Shown here: positions 1 to 11,000 of the stretch, piece by piece
Numbering within the stretch: the first letter of the stretch is position 1
How the letters are laid out: every line of letters begins with the position of its first letter
Assembly: GCA_009602725.1 (NCBI GenBank)
Contig: WELB01000031.1
Coordinates: 597,712-622,562 of the forward strand
DNA from: Spirogloea muscicola
Taxonomy: Eukaryota; Streptophyta; Zygnematophyceae; Spirogloeales; Spirogloeaceae
Direction: 5' to 3'
Length of the DNA stretch: 24,851 nt
The notes under the pieces: model-generated
What the model was told of the DNA's origin: nothing
The model's input: the letters and a program-made list of their open reading frames with translations, nothing else
The model's database searches: none
Made by a program: the position numbers and the translations under genes

Positions 1-3
<3 letters not shown>

Positions 4-77
<74 letters not shown>

Positions 78-90
78 GTATATATGTATC
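4..90. repeat. (CT)n then (TA)n compound microsatellite
   Basis: An almost perfect CT dinucleotide run from about base 4 to 61 passes directly into a TA run and then TATATG-type units to about base 90. It lies about 160 bases upstream of the first putative exon of the hydrolase gene. It starts at the window edge, so its full length cannot be judged. Confidence 0.97.
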
Positions 91-250
91 TCTTTCCCCA
101 CCCCGCCCCCCATGTGCAAGCGTGTAATGTGTGTATCGTATTGTGGAAATACTTGCGGGCATCTGAGCAGCTTCCTCGCGTTCCCGGCCTTGTCAAATTA
201 CCACATCCACAGTCGTCTTCGCACCAGAGCACCTTGACGGCTCAGCGTGC

Positions 251-2058
251 ATGGCGGCGTACACACGTGGAAACGGCTCACGCGCCTGGCTGCCCAATGC
301 CCACGCGCACTTTGACAGCGCAAGCATTCCCATGGCCACATGGGCCGCCATGGTGGCGCATGTGAGCCCATCTAGAACCCTCTTCTTGACTAAGATTTAC
401 ACCAAAAGCGTGCAGAACTCATGTGTTCTGCCAACACGCTGCGTGGCAAGACCAGGGCCATCGCGCACTATTTTGCGCTGTGCGCTACCGCACTGCCAAC
501 CTATACTGCGTCTGACGCAGCACCTTGCGGTTGATCTGGGTCCAGCGGGCCGCCGAGACGCTCCGCATCCTTGACCTGGCGGAGGCGCTGGACGCCGGCC
601 GGCTGCCGCCGCTGGCTAATGTTGCTCGCGCGGGGCCCGCGGCGCTGGCTGTGGCCACCGCCCTGCGAGGGCGCCTCAGCCTGCGCCGGCTAGCGGTCGC
701 TGGCCACTCCATGGGCGCTGCGACCGCCATCATGGCGGCCGGGGCCGATGCCCGGCCCCGCGCCTGCCTTGCCCTCGATGCATGGTGGACGCCGCTGCGA
801 CCGGTATGACAGTCATCGATCAGACCCCAGTCTCTATCTTATTTTATTGTTCCTCATGACCGCCTTATCATAAGGGATATCAAACACTAATCTTCTCTGT
901 CACACTTCTAAGTATGTACTTCCAGATCTGTAAGTCTCTAAGTCTAAGCCAAAACCTTTGGCCTCCCTTTTCGGCTCTTGAAATCCCCACTGAAGGGTTA
1001 ATGTGGCCAGCTGCCTCATGGCTTATCGGCTCTCTGCTCTGCGGCGGCTATGGGTTGCCCCCCAGGAGGTCTATGCGCAAGCGGCTGGCCACGTGCCGCT
1101 GCTGTGCCTCAACACTGAGGGCTTCGACTGGCACACGCTGCGCGAGGCGCGGCAACGCTTCTTCCAGGCGCGCTCCGCCGCCGCCGCCGTCAGCAGCCCG
1201 GCGCTCGTCACAGATCTCCTCGTCATAAAGGTCCCAGCAAACGCTCCAATTGCTTGCACTTGCAGCAATTATTTTGTGCCGCGCAGTCCCCACCGCTGCA
1301 CGTGCTGCTCTGTGTGTGGCGGCAGTGTCAAATGGGTAAGAGATAGAGCATTCGTTAGTTCATCATTAGATATTTATGAGTCAAGTTTGGCGGCAGTGCA
1401 GGGGACGAAGCACCAGGACCAGAGCGACTTCCCATTTGTGGCCGCACCTGCCCTCCGCCGCATGGGGTAGACATCAGTCCTTAAACTTCTCACTCCTTCT
1501 TAGCCTTGTCATGCATTCTAGATCTGACAGTGCCTCATCCCCACACCCCCTACCTGCCAACCTGACATTCCAATGCACATGTAATCTGGCATGCCCCAAA
1601 GAAGCACGATCAGAGGGTGACCGCCGCTGAGCTCAAGTGCCGCTGCCTGTGCAGCATGACTGGTAAGCTGCCAGTGGCCAAGTGCCGCGAGACGAACAGC
1701 CGCCTGTGCCTCGCCTTTCTCCACAAGCACCTCCTAGGCCCAGGTCCGGCTTCCCCCCTGCCTCCTTTCCGGATCACTATAGTTGGTTCTCCTACTTAAA
1801 GTTGCAAACAGTGGGAGGACCTGCAGCAGGAGGACGCGGCTCCGCAGGATGGCCGCCTGTGTTGGTCATTGTCCACCACTTCACTGGCTATGGCTGAGGC
1901 CAGGCCTAGTCCAGGGGCTCACGCAAGCACAAGCTACGTGGAGGTGTGCAGATGTGGGCTGGCCGTATAAGGTGGACGTCCTCGAAGAGGACCTTGCACG
2001 CGTGGAGAGGGGCGACCTCAAGGGCCAGTACAACGAGATGAAGTCCAAGCACAGCTAG
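251..2058 (+). CDS. PAF-acetylhydrolase-like serine hydrolase (C-terminal part; N-terminal half incomplete)
   Basis: Likely an alpha/beta-hydrolase of the platelet-activating-factor acetylhydrolase family, which removes short or oxidised acyl groups from phospholipids. A phase-consistent exon chain is 521 (or 546)-803, 1066-1230, 1402-1466, 1616-1743 and 1952-2058, ending in TAG. The first exon carries the nucleophile elbow GHSMG (about 703-717) followed by LDAWW, whose Asp fits the family's acid. The third carries GTKHQDQSDF, whose His fits the catalytic His. The fourth ends in LAFLHKHL, typical of the family C-terminus. An upstream open segment (about 251-361, with RAWLPNAHAHF) resembles the family's N-terminal region and could splice in phase from 361 to 546. 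The block with the oxyanion-hole motif (family pattern FSHGLGG) is not found between 361 and 521. The gene is therefore mis-assembled, decayed, or has an unusual structure. The 3' exon is weakly conserved and is assigned from phase alone. The gene may begin upstream of the window. Confidence 0.7.
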
Positions 2059-2403
2059 CTCCATCCACAGGACTCAAAGCATGCCGCATCCACTTCGACA
2101 GGGGAGTATGGGATGCAACACTCCTGCATTATTCTCTGTCATAAGGCCCTGGATGTCATGTCTCCAAGTACTGCTCGTCTAGAATGGCGGAGCCCAGGCC
2201 GAGAGTAGGAGCTCTTATGAGCTCGCTCGCCTATTCAATAAAGATGTGATACTCTCTAGAAGTAAATGGGGGACTCAGTAGCGGATGAGAAGTCGCATTC
2301 GCATGTGCTCCATCCCACCTCCATTCTAGTACCCTTCAGAGCTGGAACATGCTCTGCCTTGGTACCAAGGTATGCACTTGCTGTCTAGAACATCGACCAG
2401 CAT

Positions 2404-2461
2404 ACGAGCTCAACTCCTCTCTGCGCAGGCAAACGAGCTCAACTCCTCTTTGCTTAGGCAA
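2404..2461. repeat. 29-bp tandem duplication (two units)
   Basis: Units 2404-2432 and 2433-2461 both begin ACGAGCTCAACTCCTCT and end AGGCAA, differing at only a few positions. This is a simple local duplication with no evident coding role. Confidence 0.85.
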
Positions 2462-2800
2462 GAAGTGCTGGTCGCACGACCTCCTCGGCCCTAGGGTTGC
2501 CAAGAAGGATCCAGCAGGCAGCACCCTGTCTCGCCATAGTGCTCATTGTGACACGGTCATCTTCGCCGGAGTGATGATCGGCCCTATGACCGAAGCACTG
2601 ATCGATTCCACGGCGATACTATGGCCCCCACACTAAATTGCCATAATAATCTCCATACCCTGCGATGCCAACCCGTGGAAAAGGGGAGTCCGACACAGCA
2701 AGAGCTTGCAGGGCCGGAAAGCGGCTCGTGGCCGCCTCGTAGCTGAAGTCTGAGTAACGTCCTTCACCACTTTGTAACTCTTCATGCACTCACTGTGACA

Positions 2801-2864
2801 ACGGGTTGATCAAGTGGTGGATCTCCAAGAGATCCTCTTTAGAACTAGAAACCACTTGACCCGT
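2801..2864. repeat. Nested inverted repeat
   Basis: The outer arms are 2801-2818 (ACGGGT then, after TGAT, CAAGTGGT) and 2851-2864 (ACCACTTGACCCGT). They pair over 14 bases with a 4-base bulge. Inside lies a second perfect stem, GGATCTC-CAA-GAGATCC (2819-2835). The result is a hairpin within a hairpin, about 25 bases before a TATA-like sequence. Confidence 0.75.
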
Positions 2865-2885
2865 ATTAAGTAGATCTTCTCCATC

Positions 2886-2902
2886 TCCTCTATTTAAAGC
2901 CC
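2886..2902 (+). promoter_or_regulatory. Candidate TATA box
   Basis: CTCTATTTAAAGCCC is a good TATA-box match on the plus strand. It lies more than 550 bases from the chosen MKP1 start. It could serve an upstream transcription start of MKP1, or belong to a relic element such as a solo LTR. No transcript evidence is available. Confidence 0.3.
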
Positions 2903-3462
2903 TCGCCTCCTTTGGAGAGCCACTTTCTTATCTTTCTGATATCATTTCAATTGGATCATCAAATGCACCTGAGACCATGCCGGCAAGTGGTCCGTAGCGC
3001 TTCTCTTGGCCCTTCGAAATTTGTCTGGAAGTTTGATTCTCCCTTCCTGCTGGCAAATTACAGCCAGTTTCCTTCTACTGGAAGATACCTTCTCGCTATT
3101 TGAACCCTGGACCTTATCTGGGAGCCGTGACTACAACCCGCCGCGCCGTCCGGCCGGACGCCGGCCCCCCCCAGAGCGCGCCGTCCCGTCGACGTCGGGA
3201 CCACGTGGGAGTGCCACGTGGCCGAGTCAGGAAGGGGGGGTGGGGCCCGCGCTTGGACGCCGTCATCCCCGACGACGTGCGCCGCGTCGCGGGGCTCGAC
3301 GTTCTGTTCCCGGCACCTGCGAGATCCCAGATCTCCTGTTCCAGCTTCCTGCAAAGTCGGGAATTCTTGCCCCGCAGTTGCAGAAGTATTCCGGTATCGG
3401 CCCGGCCCGGCGCGCCGCCGCATCTTGGTAGACCCGGCCCGCCCTCGCCCGCCCAGACCGCC

Positions 3463-6400
3463 ATGGCCGCGCCGCCGCCACAGCCGCCGCCGCCACCGCC
3501 GCGGCGCCGGCTGACGTGCAAGACGGGCCCGCAGCTCAGGCTGGTCGTCAGGCTGCAGCGGCTGCGGCACAGCGGTCCATCAAGTCGCGACTCCCTCTCC
3601 CGCGTCCTTCCCAGAAGGTGTGTCGCCTCTGGCTGCCTGGTTGCGCTCGGCTGCCGCTCCCTATTGCATGCGGCAGCTTGGATCCCGCTCGTCGGTCGGC
3701 GACCGCGGGCCGTCGGAGCCGCGAGATTGCGAATTTTGTGCATCCGTCACCTGCCGAGAACGGCAGTAATAGCAGCGCTGCATGCATGCTTAGGCTCAGT
3801 GACCTGCGAGCAACGAGCGTGACTTGGTAGCNCCGCCGGCCTCGGCGGCGGACGGCGGCGGCAGGCAGCAGGCCTCGAGCGCCGGCCCCCGGATGGAGTG
3901 CCAGAGCAGCAGCACCATCCGGCTGGGGTCCAGCCTGCGGCGACCGCAGCTCGAGATCCTGCAGGTCGTGCGGCGGAGCTGGGAGGACCTGGACCTCGAC
4001 GACGCCGGCAGCCGCGCCAGCAGCAGCGGCGGCAGCGGCGGCGAGGGCAGCAGCAGCCGGCGCAGCAACGGCCATCCTCCGCTGCCGACGCCCGGGCGCA
4101 GCGGCACTGGCATCGGGCGCAGCCGCGCCGGCCTCCCGGAGATCAAGCTCGACCTCGCGGAGCTGCGCGGCGGCGGCGGCCCCGGCATTGGCGGCAGCAT
4201 GGGTGGCATGGGTGGGGAGGCGTCAGAGCTCCAGACGCGGCGCGACAAGTTCGCCTTCTTCGAGAAGGAGTGCTCCAAGGTCGCGGACCACGTCTACCTC
4301 GGCTCCGACGTCGTCGCCAAGAACCGCGACAAGCTCCGCGAGTGCGGCATCACGCACGTCCTCAACTGCGTCGGTTTTGTGTGCCCCGAGTACTTTTCCA
4401 ACGAGCTCGAGTACAAGACCCTGTGGCTGCAGGCACGCCCCACCTCCACTACCCCTCGACTTGCTAATCTCCATGGTAGCCATGGCTGCGACCAGTGCCC
4501 AGCAGCAGACACGTCCCTTATGCAGGGACCGCTCCTGCTGCAGTTGCAACATGCCCGGTGACTGCAATGTCTCCACAAGAGCGCCAAAGCTGCATCCAGC
4601 TGCTCTGGTTTTGTGGACGTTCAGATGTCGCTAACATGACAATTTGCAGGATAGCGGTTTGATTCTTAGCACGTGCACGTGGTCTGAAGTTGGCTTCCGC
4701 TACCCCCTGGCCTTCCGTCGTTCAGGACACGCCTGCGGAGGATATCATGTCGGTGCTGTACGACGTCTTTGACTACATCGAGGAGGTGCGGGAGCTCAAA
4801 GGCCGCGTGTTTGTGCACTGCTACCAGGGCGTCTCCCGCTCCTCGTCGCTCGTCATTGGCTACCTCATGTGGCGCAGCGTACATTGCTGACCACTCTCCC
4901 TCATCTCATGACCTGCCTAGCACGAGGATTTCCCATGATCTGAAGGCTGAATAATTCATGCCATTTTGTGAGCAGAGCTCAATGTGCGCGCGTCCATTGT
5001 TCTTGGTCGAGAGCTTGCACAATTGAGGCTTTGTAGTGCAGGCCTTGCGTCCTGGCTGCTGGAGAACTTGGATTGAAATTGAGAAGCCAGAGGTGCTGAG
5101 CAACAGCTGACGCAGTTCTCGTGGCTCTCCCCCTCTGCCCCTGCAGGGAGCATCGTTTGAGGATGTCTTCCGTGAAGTCAAGGAGAAGCGCGGCGTGACC
5201 AACCCGAACATGGGCTTCGCCTGCCAGCTCCTGCAATGGCAGAAGCGCGTCAATCCTTCGGCGGTCGGCAGCTTCGGCTCTGGCAGCGGCAACGGCAACG
5301 GCGGCAGCAGCAGAGGCAGCGGGGCTGGCCGCAATGGCAGCAATGGATACAATGCTCAGCCTCGGCTGTACCGCATGGCGCCGCACTCGCCCTATGATCC
5401 CCTCCATCTCGTTCCCAAGTCTGTCGGCACCTCGCTGTCACAGGTCAGTTTAGCGGAAGCTATTGACAGACAACCTTCTCATTGCGGCACGTCCCAGCTG
5501 TCATTGACATTGCATGAACACATTATTGAGAAATTGACCAGAGCTCACGACAGACTTTAGCTGCAGCATTCCTACTGTGCATCAAGCATAGCAGGGGCAG
5601 CAGATATCTCGAGTCAATGAATGCCAAGGGTTTCTTAATCCACTCTGAAAGCTGATGCGACAACCATCACATCCTTGCCGTGTGCTCCTGCAGGTGCTGG
5701 ACCCGCGGGGCGCCTTCCTGTTGCATGCGGGGAACCTGGTGTACAGCTGGCGCGGCGGGGAGTGCGACCGCTTCATGACGGCTGCAGCAGATGTTGCGGC
5801 CGACCAGATTGTGCGATACGAGCTGCCCGTGGGCGGCGCTCTGGTGCCCGTGCACGAGGGCGAGGAGCCCGCCGAATTCTGGGACGCGTTCGGGCGTGCC
5901 GGCGGCGGCGACATTGCCGAGGGCCGCGCAGGTGGAGCGTCAGCCTCGCCCCTCCGGCGGCCTCCGCTGAGCACAACCCCTCCCGCTGCAGCTTCGCCAG
6001 TGGCGGCTGCAGCCGGGCCGGCCGCAGACACGTCAGGAGAAGGGTGGGGCGTGAAGTTCCTCGCGGGGCGGCTGAGCGGCAGCAACCTGTCGCCCAGCGT
6101 CAGCCCGCTGCGGGCTCGAGCAGCCGCTTCCGCGGAGGACGCGGTGCATCAGGTGGCGGGGTATGACTACGAGTATGGCATCTACCGGACGGCGCGTGAG
6201 GGTGGTGCGCCGCCTGCTGTCCCGGGCTTCGTCGGCGCGCTCAAGCTCATGCCGGCACGCGACAGTGGGTGGGGCAACAAGCTGCGCCGCGAGCACAGCC
6301 GCAGCTTCCCGGCGTACCGCGGCAACAGCCGTGATGCAGCGTTGCTCGCTGCAGCCTTGGCTGCTGCGCATGGCAAGGACTTTGTGCCGGAGTCCAGCCC

Positions 6401-7748
6401 CGCCGCTGGCGGCGGAAGCGTTGGACGCCAGCAGGCGCTCGGGATGCGAGCGGGGTCAGACGCTGCAGCGACGACATCGGCGGCGACAGAAAGCTCCTCC
6501 GCTAGCTCCGCCGGGCAGCCGGAGAGCAGCGCTGCGGCAAGCGGCTGGTCGGACGAGAGCACAACAGGTCGCCTGGACATTGCGGACTTGGGTGTGGCGA
6601 ACGGAGAAGAGGCAGCGCCAAGTGCCGATGCTGCGACAGAGTCAGAGGAGGACGAGGAGCCGTCATCGAGGTCAGCGGTCGGCCGAGACGGCCGGCCGAG
6701 CGAGTCCAGCGAGTCGTCGGACTGGCACCACCCGTCGCCCTCGCCGGTGGCGGTGGCACGGCCGCGCAATGCCCGGCTGCCGGCGGCGCTCTCCGCGCCG
6801 CCGCACCACCTCGCCGTGCCCTCGCTCGAGTACCCCGACGATCCGGGACCCTCGCCAGGCCCGTCACCGTCCAAGTCGGCGGCCTCCCCGGGCGCAGGCG
6901 CGCGGCCCTTCGCCGGCCCCCTCGCCAGCCGTGCGGCATCGCCAGCAGCCTCGCCCAACGGCCTCCGCATGCCGTCGCCCGTGCCATTGCCGCCTTCGCC
7001 GCCGGCCTCCTCGTTCTCGCCGCCCATGCACATCTCGGCGCCCATCCGCGTGGAGCCGCGCGACGTCTCGCCGCCGCACTTTGGCTCCGGCGGCGGCGGC
7101 CTGCTCTCCTGCGCCCCGGTGGGTTGCGGCCCCAAGCGCGTCTCCCACAGGAGCCCCGGCGGTGGCCACTCTGCGGACGGCAGCCGCAAGAAGGCTGGCT
7201 TTGGTGGCCAAGCAGCGGCTGCGAATGTGGCGAGGCCGCTGTTCGTGAGCTCGCCGCGTGAGGTCCTCCGCCGCATGTCCTTCCCATTCACAGGCCCTCC
7301 GCCAAGCTCGGCCGAGAGCAGCGACGGGCTTATGCCGCCACTCCCTGGAGCATCTGTCGAATGGCCGACTGACACTGATACAGACAAGGAAAGCCAGAGG
7401 TGAGTGGAGGTGGGCAACGGTGGCTGCTGCGGCGGCTCCGGAGGTTGTCGGTTGCTCTTACTCTCACAATTACCTGGATGCGAGCTCCACCATCAGTCAT
7501 TAGTGGGATTTCTGTACACACTGCGTCTCACGCACTCCCCCGAGCTCATCATCTTCTGGGCGGCTGCGCTCTTCAGCAGCTCCTTCTACTTCACTTTTTC
7601 CAGATTGAGGCGAATCGTCTTCATCAACTCGTCCATGGAGCCAGCTGTTTTACAAGATGCCATGTCATTGCAATATCATGCCTTGGCAGCTTACTTTTCC
7701 AGCGCCAGCAGCGCTGATGCTCTATCGCCTATTACAGTGGCAAGCTGA
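3463..7748 (+). CDS. MKP1: MKP1-type dual-specificity MAP-kinase phosphatase
   Basis: This gene should dephosphorylate Thr and Tyr of stress-activated MAP kinases, as Arabidopsis MKP1 does. Predicted exons: 3463-3617, about 3831-4432, 4726-4878, 5147-5443, 5694-7399 and 7604-7748 (TGA), about 1,015 residues. Exon 2 holds the MKP1-specific segment with KFAFFEKECSKVADHVYLG and ITHVLNCVGFVCPEYF. Exon 3 begins with the likely general-acid Asp (DTPAED) and contains the phosphatase signature HCYQGVSR (4815-4838). Exon 4 contains NPNMGFACQLLQWQKRV, a Gly/Ser/Asn linker, then the conserved RMAPHSPYDPLHLVPKS. Exon 5 begins a gelsolin-like segment (LDPRGAFLLHAGNLVYSW to EFWDAFG) and continues as about 450 Ser/Pro/Ala-rich residues. 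The intron before 4726 needs a GC donor. An ambiguous base (N at 3832) blurs the start of exon 2, and ATG 3893 in exon 2 is an alternative start. The last exon is phase-consistent but not recognisable by homology. Confidence 0.92.
3832..3832. other. Ambiguous base (N)
   Basis: This is the only undetermined base in the window. It falls two bases after a putative AG acceptor at the 5' edge of MKP1 exon 2. With a single base here, the join from exon 1 (ending 3617, phase 2) is one base out of phase. The N may mark a small sequencing gap. Confidence 0.95.
4433..4725 (+). other. GC-AG intron in MKP1
   Basis: The protein must run WLQ then DTPAED, as in plant MKP1. That forces the donor CAG|GCACGC at 4432/4433 and the acceptor TTCAG at 4725. 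No GT donor in phase gives the conserved join. The intron separates the strand leading to the general acid from the acid itself. Confidence 0.8.
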
Positions 7749-8078
7749 CACAACGACTGCACTTTATGTACCAGGCGATTGGGCTGCACACGTGCTGTTG
7801 TGACTGAGCCTGGCAGTCACTTCAGCCTGCTGTGCTCAATGAAGCATTCGCTATAGTCACTCAATATAGATTGCATCCTCTTCCTTGCAAGCTTCCACAG
7901 CTACTTAGCAAAGCTGCTCGCCTTAAAGGAAGGGCGGTGAGGTTTTAAGTCTTCAACAAGACCCATATCGAAGCAGCACGCATACACGCTGATAGGTGGC
8001 AACCATAAGGTCAAACCCCTTCCGCTAGTGGTCTACGATGAGGGCTGCTCAGCTACAGGCGCCCAGCAGCCATCTGTC
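7749..8078. other. Convergent intergenic spacer (MKP1 and thioesterase 3' ends)
   Basis: These 330 bases lie between the MKP1 stop (plus strand) and the thioesterase stop (minus strand). They should contain both 3' UTRs. No further exon and no obvious TGTAA-type polyadenylation signal could be assigned. Confidence 0.6.
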
Positions 8079-11000
8079 TCAGGCCGATGCTGCCTGCTCG
8101 AGTCTAGCAGTGGCCAAGTCATCGCGTAGGTGTGCAAGCATGGCGGCCGGGTCCTCTCTGATCAACCAGTGGCCCCCTGCAGCTCAAAGAACAAGGGGAC
8201 ATGGTGAGGACTAGGTTGTGGAAGTCGTCAGCACGCTGCTCGTTTGCAAAGAGCAGTGCCAACAGCACCTTAAAGGCAGAGCTCACTGCCCATAATAGCA
8301 CCTAAAAGGCAGCTCACTTCCATGCTATGCATCGGCCCAATGGAGGACACTTGCTTAAGCAGGCATGCAAACTCGTTCTGAAGGACTCTGGCTGATGCCG
8401 CTCACAGGGAGCAGGCAGATCTGGCAAGTAATGGCAGGTAGTTGCCAAGTCAGGGATGAGGACCTTGGAACCAGTGCTCTGAGAAATCTGCACAGGTGCT
8501 GTGCTTCCAAGCTGAAATCTGCACAGTAATTTTGAACCTCTGTCATGCTACGCCTTGCTCATGCAAACGCATATCCTTGACAAGGAGTGCCGTTGAATGT
8601 TGCAAGAGCAACCAATAAGAGAGCGATGCAAGAAAGCAGAGTCAATGAAAGAAGAGGCACAGAAGCTGCCATGGCTGTCTTTTTCTGCCTGCGTCAGTGT
8701 CTGCGACAAACAAGGGCATGTATCAATTACCTGGTCTCTAGTGTATCTCGTGTCAGCATCCGCAGCGAGCGCGTCGACTGGGATGGCGAGTGGAGCAAGG
8801 GTTGGCTCGTACATCTCCAGCACTGGCACAGAATCGGCGAAGCACAAGATGCTGTCAGATGTAGGAGCTGTTAAACATGTGCAGTTGGTCCAGTGCTGGC
8901 AGAAGCCTCCTGTTATGATGCTATGTGTCCAAGCCTAAACATCTCATTGAACCAAGACTGGATAGGCTGGCAAATCTAACATCGAAAGTCGGCCTTCAGG
9001 AGAGGCAGAGCATGTTCACGTGCCGCCTCAGTCTGCACAGACAGGGCCACCAAAGGGGGGCCATCGAAAAAGAGCAAGATGTGCGCAGCATGCTATAAGC
9101 TCCAGCCACCATGCAGATGGTGTGTCAGAATGTTCCTCAGTGTGAGCTACATTCAAGGTGGACAACAGATATCTTGGATAAAACCTCAGAAGCTTCAGGT
9201 ATAATTGAGCGCAAAGCCAAAGAAGACAAGGTGAGCCGTGTAGGTTGCATCTTTTTGCTTCATGGGCGAAGTCAGGGCGCGTGCTCGACACGACTGCTGC
9301 TTGCGGACCTGGAGGGATGTTACAGAGCCATAGCGACGGAAGAAGCACCGCCAGAACTCGACCAGGGGGAGGTCGGCGAATGATGTGGGGTCTACGTCGT
9401 GCGCAACGTCCGCCAAATGTGGGGCCCTGTTGTACCCACCAGAGGCAGCGAGATGAGTTGCAGCTAGCACACTGCTGCCACTGGTAAATACACTCGTCAA
9501 ACAGCTGACCTATGTATAACAAGAAACCTATCTATAACAAGAATGCTTGTTGAGCACATGTATGGGTGGTACACGAAGTTGACTGTGCCTAGATCACTGC
9601 AAGCTCTGCTATACTAAGAGGGAGCATAGTGGGTGTTGTAGCACATCTGGCATTTGGATAAGAGCAAGCCCAAGTGCAGATTTCACATTGGTAGCAGGAG
9701 ACACGCTAGGATACAGCAATTGACCATTATCATTACCGACGTACTAAGTCATTAAGGTCCTCTATGTGACAAGACAGTGGTACGATGACTATGATACAGT
9801 GACTTGTGACAAGCTATCTACGGCTTGCTCAGGGACCGGAGTAGCATGTCAACTACGTCACTTGAGTGTCCGGACCCAGCACCCAGCAGGTCAAGCAGTC
9901 TGAGAGCACTACAGACAATAAAGGCTGACCGGTTGCATGACGCGTAGAGCTTGACCGGCATCGGGCAGGAGCCTGCTGCCATTGCTGGTGCTGCCGAGCC
10001 TGCTTCGTCCACGACTGATGAGGGCCCTCGCGCAGAGCCTGCAGAATCACTTATGTGCAGCCGTTGGATCTCGTGGGCAACTTCATACGCAATCCAGGCG
10101 CCCATGCTGTGGCCGAACAGAGCAAAGGGCTGCAGAAGGGATGAGCGTGAGGGCCTGCGAGCACGGCCCCGCCTGCTCGTGAGCTCTGAGTCTGACCCCG
10201 AGACCCCGACATACAGACCCCTTAGTCCAATACCTTGAGGACCTTTTAGCTACCAAGGTCAATTTCAAAACAGGTCAATACACGCACGGAAATATAGCCC
10301 CTGCACCACAGATCTTGCAAGGTTTCCAGCATAGCAGGGCGAGCTTGCGAGGAACCTAGGCACGGTGCCTCAAGCAACACAGCGCGACCAAATGATGAAG
10401 TCTGTTGAGGGAGAGAAGACTCGACTTCTGAAGGTCTCAGAAGGCCAACCTCAATTATGAAACCTAGTCTTCCTACGTAGTGATACTCTGAACCCAGTAG
10501 ACTAAACCTGACGGTTAGCCCTGGACCCCGGATGCTGCGCTCACCTTGTCAAGCAGCAGGGGGAGGAGGCCGGCGAGGCACGCTGTGACCAGGAGCCGCA
10601 GCGACGGCGGCTGCGGCTCCCCGAGCCGCGCGCCGCGGCCGGGGAGTTCCACGGGCATCACCTGACGACCAGCCAGCCAGCGGCAGCGTCCTTTCAGGCC
10701 CGCCATGGCTCGGCGGAGCTCGAGTCGTTTAGGTTTCAACTTTTGGGACTTGGGTTGTGGGTTTTGGGATTTGGATGTAGATAATCACAGGGCAAGGTGC
10801 GGCAATCAATCCATTCAGGACTTGGATTTTGTATGTAGGAAAGCACAGGACAGGGTAAGGCACCTCGACGTCGGGCGCCAGCTCCGCGGCCCACCGGTGG
10901 TACACCCACGCGCCGGTGGCCGCCTGCGGCGAGCCCAGCTCAGCGGCACCCCGTTAGCAACAGCTGAGTGTACATGTGGCAACGTGCTTGCCACTGTGCT

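Larger units (their letters stand above)
2059..3462. other. Intergenic region between the hydrolase and MKP1
   Basis: No convincing coding exon was seen here on either strand. The region holds a 29-bp tandem duplication (2404-2461), a nested inverted repeat (2801-2864) and a TATA-like box near 2889. From about 3130 the base composition becomes very GC-rich, as in the 5' flank of the MKP1 gene. Open frames within 3100-3800 on both strands look like products of high GC rather than genes. Confidence 0.6.

Noticed and set aside
3100-3822. Long overlapping open frames on both strands (up to about 240 codons)
   Set aside because: They overlap each other in several frames in very GC-rich DNA and show no domain. 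Only the plus-strand segment from ATG 3463 was kept, as a possible first exon of MKP1.
6182-7417. 411-codon open frame on the minus strand
   Set aside because: It is the complement of the Ser/Pro-rich MKP1 exon. Its composition mirrors that exon and no conserved motif is present.
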